A stretch of DNA of 64,000 nt from Diospyros lotus. Taxonomy: Eukaryota > Streptophyta > Magnoliopsida > Ericales > Ebenaceae. Every line of letters starts with the position of its first letter. Position 1 is the first letter of the stretch. Both the position numbers and the translations under genes were made by a program. Shown one piece after another: positions 10,601 through 22,500 of the stretch. The notes below the pieces were generated by a model. The model had not been told where the DNA came from, ran no database searches, and saw only the letters and a program-made list of their open reading frames with translations. The stretch lies in assembly GCF_014633365.1 (NCBI RefSeq), contig NC_068347.1:34018116-34082115 (forward strand), in the 5' to 3' direction.

Positions 10601-12640
10601 CTAAAATCCAATTCTATCACATCTCCTGCACTTGTCATATCTATCCATGTCCCTATATCTTTCTAAGCAAGACACCTCCGAGAGTTTTACACTTGAAATT
10701 AGGGTTAAATGAGTAATTCAAACCCAACTTAGCCACTCCACCATTGTCAAAACCTTTCTCTTTATTAGCAAATTGCAGTTGTTTAGGATAGGGAAATGCA
10801 TATGGTGTGTATTTAATTTACAAAAATCTCTATTTTATAAAAATTAAATTATCGTCAATCACATCTATATGTTTGTTTTTTTGTAAAGAATTTATTTTCA
10901 CCACCTAAAATAAAATTACACTATTCATTATTATTCATATGTTAACATTATTTATAATTATAAAAAATTATTGTCCCTTATTTTTTTCATTAAATAAAAT
11001 TTTTATTAAGCAAAAGACTGCAAAAACGTCTATAATTAATACCCTAAGCACTATAATAAAAACAAATTTAGTAAAGAGAAAACTGATAAAGAAAAAACTC
11101 TCTAACCATAAAACAAACCTCTCCAAATTCATGAAACAGACACTCATACAATAATTTTATGTCGAAATTATCATTGTTAAACTTTCCTAAATTTAAGAAC
11201 AATAATCAAGACAAATTTCGAGAAATTATAAATAAGCTTAGAACCCGTCTATACCTTAATATTCCTAAACATTATAATGTTACATTTGTACGAATATCTC
11301 TTATTTTTTGAATAACCATTTAATTTTGGCCATTTTATGTGATTTTATTATGAATCATGTTAGATGTATATCATTTTTGTACATCTTGAGTTACACAAAT
11401 GGGTATTATGACTAAAATATCCCTTGTTTCCATGCGCCTCTATCGTCTCATAATGGATATTTTTATCATTGATATACTTTTTATGTAGCTTATGATATAT
11501 ACGAAGGTGTATCAATAATATTATTTTTTTATTATTAAGATTTGGAATATTTATTCACAAGGACTCCTCAACTGTATAGGGTTAAGAGAGTGGGGCCCTG
11601 GAACTTGCTCATTTCAATGGAGCATTTATACCATAAAGCTTCAAGCTAGATCAAACAATGCACTTTTAGCAAATCCCAATTTAGAAAAACTCTCTGATAT
11701 CTCACTCACCCTATTGTGAATGTCTTTTATGTCTACAAAAAGAAAATTATTTTCTTTAAGAAATTTCATTTTCTATACCGACAGATAGCGCATTCATTAC
11801 GTTTTTTATAATAATTAATTAGATAGTGCTTGTTAATTAAAATATAAATTAAAAAATATATATATAAAGTATTTCAAACAAAAATAATTTTTAATATATT
11901 TGTTAAATTTATCTGACGACTCTTAAAAAAAAAGTCATGTAACTTCTTATTTTGAACTTTTCAGATAAATTTATGTCTATTTCTTTCAGATAAATTTATG
12001 TCGGACTTTATAAATAAGAAAAAAATGACATATATGTCTTCTAATATATTTTAAAAAATTTAACAAATAATTTAATAAAAATTTTAAAGTACTTCTTACC
12101 TTTATGTCCTTGTTAAAATTATAGTGAAAATCAATGCTTTCCATTGTCCTATTCAAAGAATCCTTCGCTAGGGTTCATCAATGGAAGTAATGAGTTCAAA
12201 TATGCAAAATAAAATGAAGTGGGAAATGGCCAAAGCAAAGTTTCTTTCTTTGAAAGTTGTCATGAAATGGACACTCTAAATTATTGTCCTGTGTATGGTG
12301 CTGGAGAGATGAATTGAGTGTAATGAATGGCCTTTAAATCTGTTCTTTTTCTTTCAAGGATTGTTGATCTTAAGTTTAGGACCATTGGATTCTCAAGATA
12401 TTTTGGACCATACAAACAATACTCAACCTCGCCCTTTCTTAATCTTTCTTTATCGTAGTAAGAGTTGATCTCTAACATTATTGTGCATACAAATACTCGG
12501 CAAGTAATTTTTTGTTGGTAGCATGGACCATTATAATTTTACCAAGATTGAGCAGAAAAAGAATCGCAATACCCTTTTATGGTACTTAAACACATCGATA
12601 TCGAAAGATATTTTATACAACATAAAGAGTTTTTCACATA
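10601..12640. other. AT-rich intergenic DNA
   Basis: Mostly degenerate AT-rich sequence. The open frame around 10939-11154 is composed of Lys, Ile and Asn codons typical of random AT-rich DNA. No gene or defined repeat could be supported here. Confidence 0.5.
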
Positions 12641-12675
12641 ATAAAAAAAATGGTCAAATTTTTTTTTTTTTTTTT

Positions 12676-13068
12676 TGTGGCCACTAGAACTTTTTGTCAT
12701 TCCGATTACACCCCTGAACATGATTTTCAAGTCTATTTAGCTTCTGTACTTGGACTTTTTTTTTTTTTTATGGCAACTCAAAATTTTTTATTATATCGAT
12801 TACACTCCTGAACTTGTATTTTTTAGTTAATTTAATACTTATATTTTCATGTGTAAAAAAAATAAAGTAAAATGATAAAATACACGTCACACTTTATTCA
12901 CTTCAAAATATATGAGTTAAATTGATTAAAAAATACAGATTTATAGGTATAATTGAAATAATAAAAAGTTTATATTATTATACAAAAAAAATTAAAGAAT
13001 AAGAGTTAAATTGATTAAAAAATACAACTCTAAGTGTATAATCGAAACAATAAAAAGTTTAAGTAACC
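12676..13068. repeat. AT-rich foldback repeat, family copy A
   Basis: The left arm (GTGGCCACTAGAACTTTTTG onward) pairs with a right arm that reads GTGGTTACTTAAACTTTTTA on the opposite strand; the match continues, with gaps, for about 70 bases. An internal partial duplication is also present. The same arm signature appears at 33650-33965, so this is a dispersed family of non-coding inverted-repeat elements. Confidence 0.45.
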
Positions 13069-13762
13069 ACGTAAAAAAAAAAGTAAAAATATAGAACAAA
13101 AATATAGATTTAGCCTACAAAAATTTAATATACAACAAAAAAAAAAAAAAGTTATGTATAAAATAAAAATCCTTTATATTATACAAAATACTCTTAATTG
13201 ACATGGAAATTGAATTTCTCATGTTGGATGACACCATGATGCAATCAATTAATGTTATGATTAAACACGGCAAGGCTAATGCAATGCAATGAACACAAAC
13301 CAAACTGTGAATCATATGCTGCAGAAGCCTGTGGCTGTAGGTATTGTCCTATGGATCATTATTGGTGACAGCTTTGGGTTGGTTTCATCCCCTGAAGGCC
13401 ATTAATTAATTTAAAGAGTCTGTGGCTGCGGCCACTATTGCTGGTTGTTAATTGTTATTCGCCTACCCACCGACGCATATTTGGCGGGTCGGTGGCTGTG
13501 GCCCTCGGCGGCGCCCGCCGTGGTTGTGCCAGCGGCTGATTCATCCAACCGCGGCGCTGCGGTCACTTTCCGAGGGATTGACTTGATGCATTTCCCCTTG
13601 TTTAATGAGAGATTCCAACCCTAATTAATTGGGGTTTGTTGGAGCATATATCCTTAATTTGGCAGGTACGATCATTAAGGGAGCCAAAATGTTAATTAAA
13701 CACTTAGTTGGGATATTTTTAATAATATTTAAAAATATTGTGTTATATTTTATATCATATCT

Positions 13763-14710
13763 GTTGTAACATATTTTATAGAGGAATTTCTCCTGAAAAA
13801 GATCACAATTTTCGGGAAAGACCTTCTCCCGGAGAGTCTTCAAGATACCCATCCCTCGAAGACCTATCCAGTCCATCCGAGGACTTTTTTTAGACTAACT
13901 TCGTCAAAGCTTGCCCCACATGCCTCCAAAGCTTCTTTGGGAGACAACTCTCCCATTACCTCAATTTTTGTTATTTCGCACAACATGACATGCCTTTCTT
14001 CAAGCCTACATTCTTCGGAGAATTTGAGGCAGTTTCTCACTAGGGTTTTCTTGAATCCTAATCTAGAGATAATTGAACACTCTTGCTCGAAAGGGTCATG
14101 CCACGTGCCCTCGTGCATGCGCGCCACGTTTCCCAATGTGCTACTTGTCCCAAACTCTTGGGGGGTATAAATATCTCATGACCCCTCATTCTTCAAGATC
14201 ATTTTCTCGATTCTTAGGGTCTTGATTCCAACTCTTCAACCATACCAAATCCCTTTCTTCACATCACATTTGAATTTCTTCACATCACATTTGAATAATC
14301 CTTACTCTTTGGGAACATTATCTACATTCTGCATCCACACAACATATGCATCTTTTCAAAATCACGACCATTTTTGACTTATGTATTGGAGGGTCTATAC
14401 AAGAGAAATCTTCTCGTGCCTCCTGGTTGTCTTCTATTTCGCAAATCCAAAGATTAAAGCCAGCTAGAAACCCATCAAAAAACCTTTTCTACATTTCTAA
14501 ATCACTTCCTTAGCAGGCACTACACAAACTCTTCTAAAGCCTTCCAGAGTTGTTCTTTCGCAGGACCCTCTGGGTAAGTAACTCTTTAGGAGGGCAACCT
14601 TGTTTTCTTTAACTCTCCTAGATAGCATGTTGAGCCCTCGTGATTGTTGCCAACCCTTTTCGGACTGACTTGACTCTCTAGCCATGGCCATGCTAGCTAT
14701 CTGCTGAGTT
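13763..14710. mobile_element. probable LTR-retrotransposon remnant
   Basis: A GC-richer island in AT-rich DNA, with a TATA box (GGTATAAATATC, near 14164), a pyrimidine-rich downstream leader and a 21-base segment repeated twice near 14250-14296. Short broken open frames cross it on both strands. This resembles a degenerate LTR, but I found no second LTR, target duplication or retroviral domain. Confidence 0.35.
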
Positions 14711-14855
14711 TTTTTTTAAATAAATAAAATTTAATTATTGTAATTCGATAACAACAATATCAATATATACATGGCATCAAAACTATCACGATTAAATGTC
14801 TAATTAATATTTTGTAAAAAAAAATAAGGGTTGTTTCACAACTTTGATGCAACTT

Positions 14856-15493
14856 TGTAATACTCCAAGAGTCTAGAGAATGGTAGTATATATCGAGGAT
14901 AAGTAAGGAATGAAACAATACCAACTAAATACCTTTTGAGCTGAATGTAGACAAAAAACTCTAGGTTTAAGTGTGCTTGAACTGAGGAAGCTCAATGATG
15001 GGTGACCCCCCTGGGAAGTTCATGTAAGCTCATCAGGGTAAATTGTTCTAGTCCTTCCTATCGCTCGATGCAGGATGTTACAAGTGGTATCAAAGCCGAC
15101 CCTTGATGAAGGCGATTCGATAATGGCGAGGAGTGGCGCCGAAACTCGAGGGTTTGTACAAGAAACGACTTCTAGCAAGTTTCTAGGATGACAGCCCCCA
15201 AATAGGAGAAAATCTGAAACCAGTTGTAAGGTTGCATGACGAGAACGTCATGTGCTTAAGGGGGAGAATGTAATATCCCAAGAGCCTAGAGAATGGTAGT
15301 ATATATCGAGGATAAGTAAAAAATGAAACAATACCAGTTAGATACTTTTTTGGCTAAATGTAGGTAAAGAATTCATGAGTTAAGTGTGTTTGACCTAGAA
15401 AAATTCAAGAATGGGTGACCCTTAAGAAGTTCGTACAGACCCATCAGGGTAAATTATTCCGATTTTTCTAATCACTCGATACGTAATATTACA
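14856..15493 (+). mobile_element. Cassandra-type TRIM retrotransposon, complete
   Basis: Two LTRs, 14856-15082 (227 bp) and 15269-15493 (225 bp), both TGTAATA..TTACA, flank only 186 internal bases. Two bases after the left LTR is TGGTATCAAAGCC (15085-15097), complementary to the initiator methionine tRNA, the usual primer-binding site. AAGGGGGAGA (15259-15268) precedes the right LTR as polypurine tract. The target duplication AACTT is intact at 14851-14855 and 15494-15498. Each LTR contains a 5S-rRNA-like stretch (about 14964-15020 and 15377-15432) with TTAAGTGTG and ATGGGTGACC, matching the internal Pol III promoter region of 5S genes; this defines Cassandra among TRIMs. There is no coding capacity, so it must move with proteins supplied by other elements. 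Confidence 0.9.
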
Positions 15494-15498
15494 AACTT

Positions 15499-16355
15499 GT
15501 CACTAAGTGTCACGTGTCCATTCATTAGTAAAGATAAACCTAATTCTTTTAATTTAAAATTGGTAAATTTATTTTTATTTATTTTAATAGTGTATTAATG
15601 TTTGAACCTACATTTTATACCTGAAGGCAAACGTTATCTAAACACCATCCAAAGACATTCATTTTCCATTAATAATATTTGAACCTACATTTTAACAGTG
15701 TATTAACGTTATCTAAACATTCATTTTTCGACCACCATCGTCGGCCATCACTGTCGCCCCCTCCAGCCACTTTTCGTTGGCCATCACCCTCACCAATCGC
15801 TGTCTCTGTTGCCCCCATTTGCTTCAACTCCTTTTTCGTTCCCGATTACATCGACAACGACAATTGCTTGTCGTCGTCCCCAACCTTTAGCATGAACTAA
15901 TTTTGAAATGTATTAATGACACTCAATATAAATGTCATGTCAAATATCAAAATTGAATGACTAAATAATATATATATATATATATTTTAGGGTTTTGATT
16001 ACATTTAATGTGAAGACATTAGTTAAGCTTTAACTATGTTAAAGTCAAAACATATTGGACTCTAGTCACTAGATTTTTTTTTTGTTCTTAAAACAATCAA
16101 AATTATCTTAAAATGAAAGAATTTAAATTAATGGGTAAGATCAAATGAGGGAGATCATATCATATCATATCAAACAAGAATACGAAAAATGGATTTATTT
16201 GATATCAAAGAGATATATATGGAACCAACCCACCAAACTCATGATAACAGAGCAATACAACACAAAAGAAAACAAAATACATAAACAAACAAGAACTAAA
16301 GAATTTTTCAACACATTTACAAACTCCTTCTCCATCCACAAACGCCCAGAAGGTT
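15499..16355. other. intergenic DNA with a CG/CA-rich island
   Basis: AT-rich DNA with one island at about 15725-15890 rich in CCATC, GTCGCC and CCACC motifs. It resembles islands at 33420-33560, 36790-37080 and 62390-62730 and is probably transposon-derived. From 16145 on, the sequence is the 3' flank of XTH copy 2. Confidence 0.4.
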
Positions 16356-17923
16356 CTAGAGGAACCTCGACCGCCGCCGGCACTCCTTCGGAAGCCCCTC
16401 AGGAAAGCGCTTCAGATCGGTGCAGTAATTGTAGATCATGAAATTCTTCTGAACCCATCTCAGCCTCCTCCGGCTGTGGGCGTCGAGCTCCTGGCTCTGC
16501 CACGCGCCGTCGCCGAACGACTCCGTGCACGCCCCGGAGCATGTCTTGGCGTTGAAATTCCGGTAGTAAGCCGTGAACGGTGCCTTCGTCCAGTCGGTCT
16601 TCACCAGGCCGCCTCTCGTCGCCCAGTCGTCGGCGTTCCACAGGCTCGAGTAGATCCTCATCGGCTGGTTCTTGGGGAACGGCACGCCGATGGATTCCGC
16701 GTTCTTGAATACTCTGATCGGGGTGTTGTCGATCAAGAATCTGCAGATAGAAAGCAAGCTCGTGAGATTGATTAACTTCATCAAGATTCCATTCTTCTCC
16801 CTGAGAAATTTATATCGCAAATTGCTTACATGATCTGTCGTGGGTTCCAAACGACGGAGTAAGTGTGAAAGTTTCTTGTGGGATCGAACCAGAGATAGAA
16901 TTGCTGCTCTCTGTTTCCCTTGCCCTGAGTGAAGACGTTTGTGTGGACGATGTAAGGGTCGCCGGACAGATTTCCCAAGAACTCGAAGTCGATTTCATCG
17001 TGCGTCGGCCCCTGAGAAGACAACTGCACACACACACACACACACAGAGTTCAGAAGGTTCCACCAAGTTTCTAGAAAGAATTACATGTTGCGAAAGATG
17101 ATTTCTTGACGTAATTTCTGTTGATTTGGGGGCATGAATCAAGTTCTACGTCAAAGTTGGCGAAAACCCCTTTATACAAAGATTGTTTCCAATTCTCCAA
17201 ACAATAAAGGTAAAGATAAATCACTTTCTCATTTCATTTTCTATATCTTTGGAAACATTGACGTCTTACTTAATGTTTGAAATGCTATTGTTAGCTAATA
17301 TCATAATATATATATATATACATATAATTCCCACTGTTGAATTCCAATGGAGAGGAGGTAATTAATTAACGTAGTATCACTGTTACTGATAGCTCCACTT
17401 CATATATTCATGTGTCGCTTTCATTTCATTTCTTTAATTTTCTTTTCAAAGCCTCGGGAGATGCTCTCTTTAATCAATCGTACGTAAGGTTGCTTTCAAA
17501 CACATCCCATCATGTCGAAACCAAAGAATTATATATATATATATTGGCAATTATTACTATATATATATAGAAGGCAGTAAGCTACTAATAAAGCTAGAAG
17601 TTTGTTATAGTAAGCAAGTGAAAGGAAACTGTACGTACGTAGTAGGCAGTAACAGTGCCGGCGGAGTTGCCGGCGACGAGCTTGAGCTGCATGTCGATCC
17701 GGCCAAACAAGTACTCTTTTTTGGACCGGAATCCGGAGCCGGAGGTCTTGTCCAGAGACAGAGACAGAAGCTGGCCGCCATTGAAGATCTTGGCCCTGTG
17801 ATCGCCCCACGTTACGTCGAAGTCTTGGTAGAAGTTGCCGCCTTTGGCGGCCATCATAGAGCTCGCGAGAAGGGCAACCAGGAGAAGGGTTGAGAAGCCA
17901 TTAATGAAAGACAAGAATGCCAT
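16356..17923 (-). CDS. XTH: xyloglucan endotransglucosylase/hydrolase, tandem copy 2
   Basis: Paralogue of the gene at 8560-9704 in the same orientation, 6.7 kb away, with identical intron phases and the same total length (287 residues). Exons are 17923-17639, 17023-16830 and 16740-16356. It has a signal peptide (about residues 1-28), catalytic [10 protein letters not shown] at residues 103-112 (Glu105 nucleophile, Glu109 acid/base) and the Asn113-Leu-Ser glycosylation site. The C-terminus is more basic, ending CRRRSRFL. The segment WNPRQII is the family-typical form that copy 1 has lost. The third exon is markedly GC-rich (CGCC, GTCG codons) compared with copy 1, a base-composition difference between close paralogues. 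Intron 1 has grown to 615 bases and contains AT and CA microsatellites; the CA run touches the splice acceptor of exon 2. Function as for copy 1, in the xyloglucan network of the wall. Confidence 0.96.
17028..17046 (-). repeat. CA/TG microsatellite at a splice acceptor
   Basis: A CACACA run occupies the bases just upstream (gene strand) of the exon 2 acceptor of XTH copy 2, so on the gene strand a TG repeat replaces the usual T-rich polypyrimidine tract. Copy 1 has TTGTTTGTGTTGCAG at the same place. Confidence 0.75.
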
Positions 17924-17982
17924 GTTTAGGGTTTCAGAAAGCGGTGAGAAGTGGGATGTGAGTTTGGGTTAGTGGGTATCAG

Positions 17983-18203
17983 TATATATAGGGGGATAGA
18001 GAGAGAGAGAGAGAGAGAGATTAATTGTATAATTAAAGGGAGAGGGAAATGCCTGTGAAAGAGAGAGAGAGAGAGAGAGAGAGATCAATTGTATAATTAA
18101 AGGTAGAGGGAAATGCCTGTGAAAAAGAGGGAGAGAGAGAGAGAGACGCGTGAATGGACGCTGAGTTGAGAATGAATCCATGGAAAGCTGGTGCCAGCTG
18201 AGC
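17983..18203 (-). promoter_or_regulatory. XTH copy 2 promoter with expanded GA repeats and duplicated module
   Basis: A TATATATA box (17983-17990) lies about 65 bases before the ATG. Upstream, three GA tracts (about 18000-18020, 18061-18084, 18130-18146) alternate with two copies of a module running GTATAATTAAAGG..ATGCCTGTGAAA (18027-18066 and 18091-18130, 64 bases apart). One copy of the related module exists in XTH copy 1. The near-palindrome AGCTGGTGCCAGCTGAGC (18186-18203) is identical in both promoters. Confidence 0.65.
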
Positions 18204-19499
18204 CTACGCCATGAAAGCTGGAAACTTTTGTTTTTTGGCTTTGTGGTTGGTTTTGGATTCTTGGTTTTTCTTTTGCAAGGGCTTGAAAGTGTATATATAG
18301 ATTTATAGAATTTTATAGTGTTATGTGGGATAATTTATAGTTGTATTTTCATAATCATGAATCATTTTTATTAAAGGGTCTTTTGGTTCTCATTTTATGG
18401 TCATTAATGAGTTAAACTTTCATATAATAAGGTTCATCTCATATTAATGATAATTGGTTTAAAAACAAAACCTCTTTTAGAGTGATTAATATATTACATT
18501 ATGCTATATATAATTGTCACACCCCTTGAAGGGCTTCTTTTTTTTCTTTACTTTTTAAAAAGGGCAAGTTTAGAATTTAAAATATAAATATTGTGTACTA
18601 AATAAACAAGTTAGTACACCCTCGTCTAACTTATAAGATTAGGCTTTTATTAAATTTTAATAATATAATAAATACTTTTATTTTCTAAATTCTATTAAGA
18701 ACGATAAAATGAAGAAATCGCCAATAACGAAATAAGATTGCTTGTCATTATATCATAGGCAAAAGTTTATTAAAATACTAAAAAGTTTAAAATAATTTTT
18801 TAATCTAAAAATGTGTAATTTTTCTCTAATTAGAAAGGGAAGCAAGTTCGCATAATGCATAAATTGGGTAATTCTAACATTCAAAAATTTCTCTAATTAT
18901 TTGTAAAAAAAATTAATTTTAAAAATATATTATAATATCAAGATAAATATTATTCATAAGAATCATAATTTTAGAATATCATGATAGATATTATTTGTAA
19001 GAATCCTAATTTTAAGAGATTTAGTATTAATGCTCTATGTTTCTTTCTAAATAAAAATATACCATCATTTTAAAAAATACACGTCTTTGATATTAGTGTA
19101 AATATAATCTTTAAGTTTTTAATATATTCACTTTTTTATTTAAGTATCAAAATATTTGACAAAAATTTTTCTACACCTTCTAATTATATTATTTCTTATA
19201 AGATTAGATGATTTGATGATAATATTTTTAAATATTAAATTTATTATTATATTCAAATAACAATACTTATAATAATAGAAAAAAATAGTTGAATAGAGTA
19301 AACGCCTAGGCGGTCCATTGAGGAGGTTCTAATAATAAAAAAATGTATTCTTTTAATATCAATTTTTTGAAATTTATTTAATTTAAAAATTATGAGAAAA
19401 TGATATATTTATATATATCTATATATATGGATGGAACTAGAAGAATGATTCTGTCCATAAAGGCCGAATGTGGGCCCCCCTCCATCGGCTCTCTTCATT
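18204..19499. other. AT-rich XTH copy 2 upstream region
   Basis: Very AT-rich sequence with degenerate ATATT-type repeats; similar wording such as ATATTATTTGTAAGAATCCTAAT recurs near 19700-19960 and 34770-34850. No coding signal was seen. Confidence 0.4.
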
Positions 19500-19558
19500 T
19501 GCTATGATTGGGTTGGACCAGTGGGTGGATGCCAACTGGCTTTCGCACTGGCAATAGT
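19500..19558 (-). promoter_or_regulatory. distal noncoding block shared by the XTH pair, second copy
   Basis: Counterpart of 10542-10600: TGCTATGATTGGGTTGG, then GGTGGATGCCAACTGG. It lies about 1.6 kb upstream of the XTH copy 2 start, further than in copy 1 because the intervening DNA has expanded. This is the outermost point where the two tandem units can still be aligned by eye. Confidence 0.55.
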
Positions 19559-22500
19559 ATTTTCAAACTTTCTATTAGAGATTTGACCATTTTTGAGTTA
19601 AAAATGTGTAACTTATTTTATAATTAAGTTTAAATAAAGTATAAATAAAATAATTTTAACATTTAAATTTTTTTAAAGAGTTCTATAAAAAAAATAAGTA
19701 TATTATTTGTCAAGATTTTAATTCTAATGAATTTTGGAACATCAAGATAAACCTTAATTATAATAAATTTTGAAATATTAAAATAGATATTATCTAAAAA
19801 AAATATTTATAAGAAATTTAAAAATATATATATTTTATAAGCCCTCATTTTAAAAGAAGGTAAGTCTGTTATATTGATTTTAATATAATTTTTTAATATT
19901 TAACTTAAATATTAAAGTATTTATATAAAAAAAATTACGTTATTTAATATTTTTTTAATAGACTTTAAATGATTTGAGTATGATATTTTTATTTAATAAA
20001 TTTATTGTTGTACTTGATTAATAATAAAATTAAATATAAATAAATTTAAAAATTTATTCTAAATAGAATATTATAATTTAATATTATATATGTGTGGCAT
20101 CATAATTTGGAGCCTCACATAACGGTCCAACTTTGACGATGAGTTTCTTTCCTTCGTCATTGGTTTCTGGGTCAGATATTTTTTCTTCCTAATGCCACAC
20201 CGCCTTCCCTTCCTCCAATGCCCACCGAAAGGGAAGCCATTGTTCCAATAATAATACCATACCATGAAATGAAAGGAAGGAAACAAAGCTTCATACATGG
20301 CTTCATGCATATTATTTGACCCCTTCAAACCAACCTATCACCCATCCCATCCGTACACAAATTAATTATTATTAAAATTATATCTTCATATTCAAAATAT
20401 TATTATTTTAATAATAATAATAATAATAATCACATTTTTTTTTTTTATTTCTCGACCATCAAATACGATCGTTTTTAGTACACGAAACTCCGTTGTTCGA
20501 CCCATAGTGTCTCCTTTCTTGTCCAAGAAGATAGTTTTAACCTTGCAAGCTGTCACATTCAATCATTTTTACCCCAAAAATGCTCATTTGCCACTTTTCC
20601 TTTCACACCCATGTGTCAATGTGTTATATTTTATGTCAAATATTGTTAAAAATATTATAAATAAATATTTAAATAATATTTCACTTCGCCAAAATGCTCG
20701 TTGGAATAAAGTGTTATTAATAAAAATACTATTTAAATACTTAATTTTGACTCTTAAAATAACACACTCATTCATCAATGCATTAAGTGAGTAAAAGTAT
20801 TCAGAGTGACTCATATTATATCATTTGTACATAAATAATATATTTTAAGAATAATAAGATTTTACTTGAAATGGTGGTTTGTTTCTCCCGACAAGGGTAA
20901 AGTGGGTATTTTGCTCACTTGACTTAATTGGTCGAGTGATTATTTCAATTTTAGAGGTATAGTTTAATTGGTAAATCATTTTTTTTTTCTTCTTAATAAA
21001 AGAGAATTAGTTGAATATTTCATCTTAATAACATTTTCAATGGATATATATTACAAGTAATAGCTAGAAAAGACCTTAATTATTTAATGACTTGACGGAG
21101 AAGAAATCTTGAGAAAGATTTTAATTACAATGGGCCCCCCAATTGGAGAAAGAAACAAAAAACAGTACTACTGCCATCCTTATCTACTAACTTAATTATA
21201 TATATATATATATAACAAAAAAATTAATGTAATATAAAATAAAAACGAAGAAACGATAAGGATAATAAAAAATAACTAGTTTACTACATATGTTTAAGAA
21301 TTTGAGTTATTTTAAGCTCGTGACTCGAATTTATTTTTATGTGACTATTAATAATTTGTATCTGTTTTAGTTAAGCTCGTGACTCACATGTCCGTCCGTT
21401 CATACTGAAAACATAGTAGGTCATGAGTTTTAGACTGACTGAAACAATTTCAGTCGACCGGGTATCTCTCAAATTTTAAAATTTAAAAAAAAAAATGAAA
21501 GATGTGCATGCACATACAATAAAGGCAGCCCCAAAGATGGCAGAGAAAGGACAAAATGAGTAGATGAGTTGGGGGGGAGGAGCCATAATTTCTTATCTTT
21601 AAGAGGCCATAGGAATAGGCTCCACAAGACAGAAGGCCATTCTCCCCCTATACCTACCCTCCATGTCTTCTTCGAAGTGCATGCATGCCCATGCCCATAC
21701 CCCTGCCCCTGCCCCTAGAACAACACAAATCCTTTCAAGTTATGGGGGGCATAAAGTAGATGTATAGCATTTATTTAAACCCCTAAACTTTAGTTACTTA
21801 AACCCGGCATCCCTTAAATATTCAAATTAGTCTAACCAATTCTTAAACTTTCTAAAATTAGACATCACACCTCCTGAACTTGGGATGATATTTCCTTGCA
21901 ATGCTGGGTCACGGTGTCTCTTTTCGTGATGAAAAATTTAATTTGGATCTAATTCATCAATAATTGTGTTGGAAAAGAAATTCGAATCTGAGTACACAGA
22001 CTAGCCCACCTCCCCTAACTGACTGCTAGGACAATCAAGTGAGACTACACCTCCTGAACTTTGTACTATGAAAGGTGTTGTGATTAACACAAAAATGTAC
22101 ATATAAATATTTATGAGGGTAAATTAATTAATACTTCCTGAACTTTGATTATTTAGCCCAAACGCCCATTAAATGTTAAAATTAGCCTAACAATCCTTGA
22201 ATTTTTCAAAATTAACCATGCTAGCTCTTGAACTTTGGCCCATTGAGTTGTTGTGGCTACTTTTAAAATACTCAAATACTGATTTCTTGATTTGTGCTTG
22301 GGAATTAATTCGCTCTTAGTTAATAAGCCCATGGCATTAGATTTGACCACTCAATTATGGCTTGTTTCTATTATATGGGAATAGTAAACTAATATATTAT
22401 AATGGTTGTGGTTGTTGCAATGTAACATCACTTTTGGGCCAATGTTACCTCAAGAACAAAGTAAACCCTAGACGACAACAATATGCACAGGAAGTAGGAA

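Noticed and set aside
13864..14136. 90-residue open frame on the minus strand as a small gene
   Set aside because: No family resemblance, no supporting neighbouring exons, and an equally long frame exists on the other strand. It lies inside a probable retroelement remnant.
14964..15020. A genuine 5S rRNA gene
   Set aside because: Only the internal control region resembles 5S, with many changes, and it sits inside an LTR present twice; it is the Cassandra motif, not a functional 5S gene.
20071..20340. A gene at the GC-richer patch near 20.2 kb
   Set aside because: The 85-residue frame has no similarity I recognise and no credible flanking exons; it was left as unassigned intergenic DNA.
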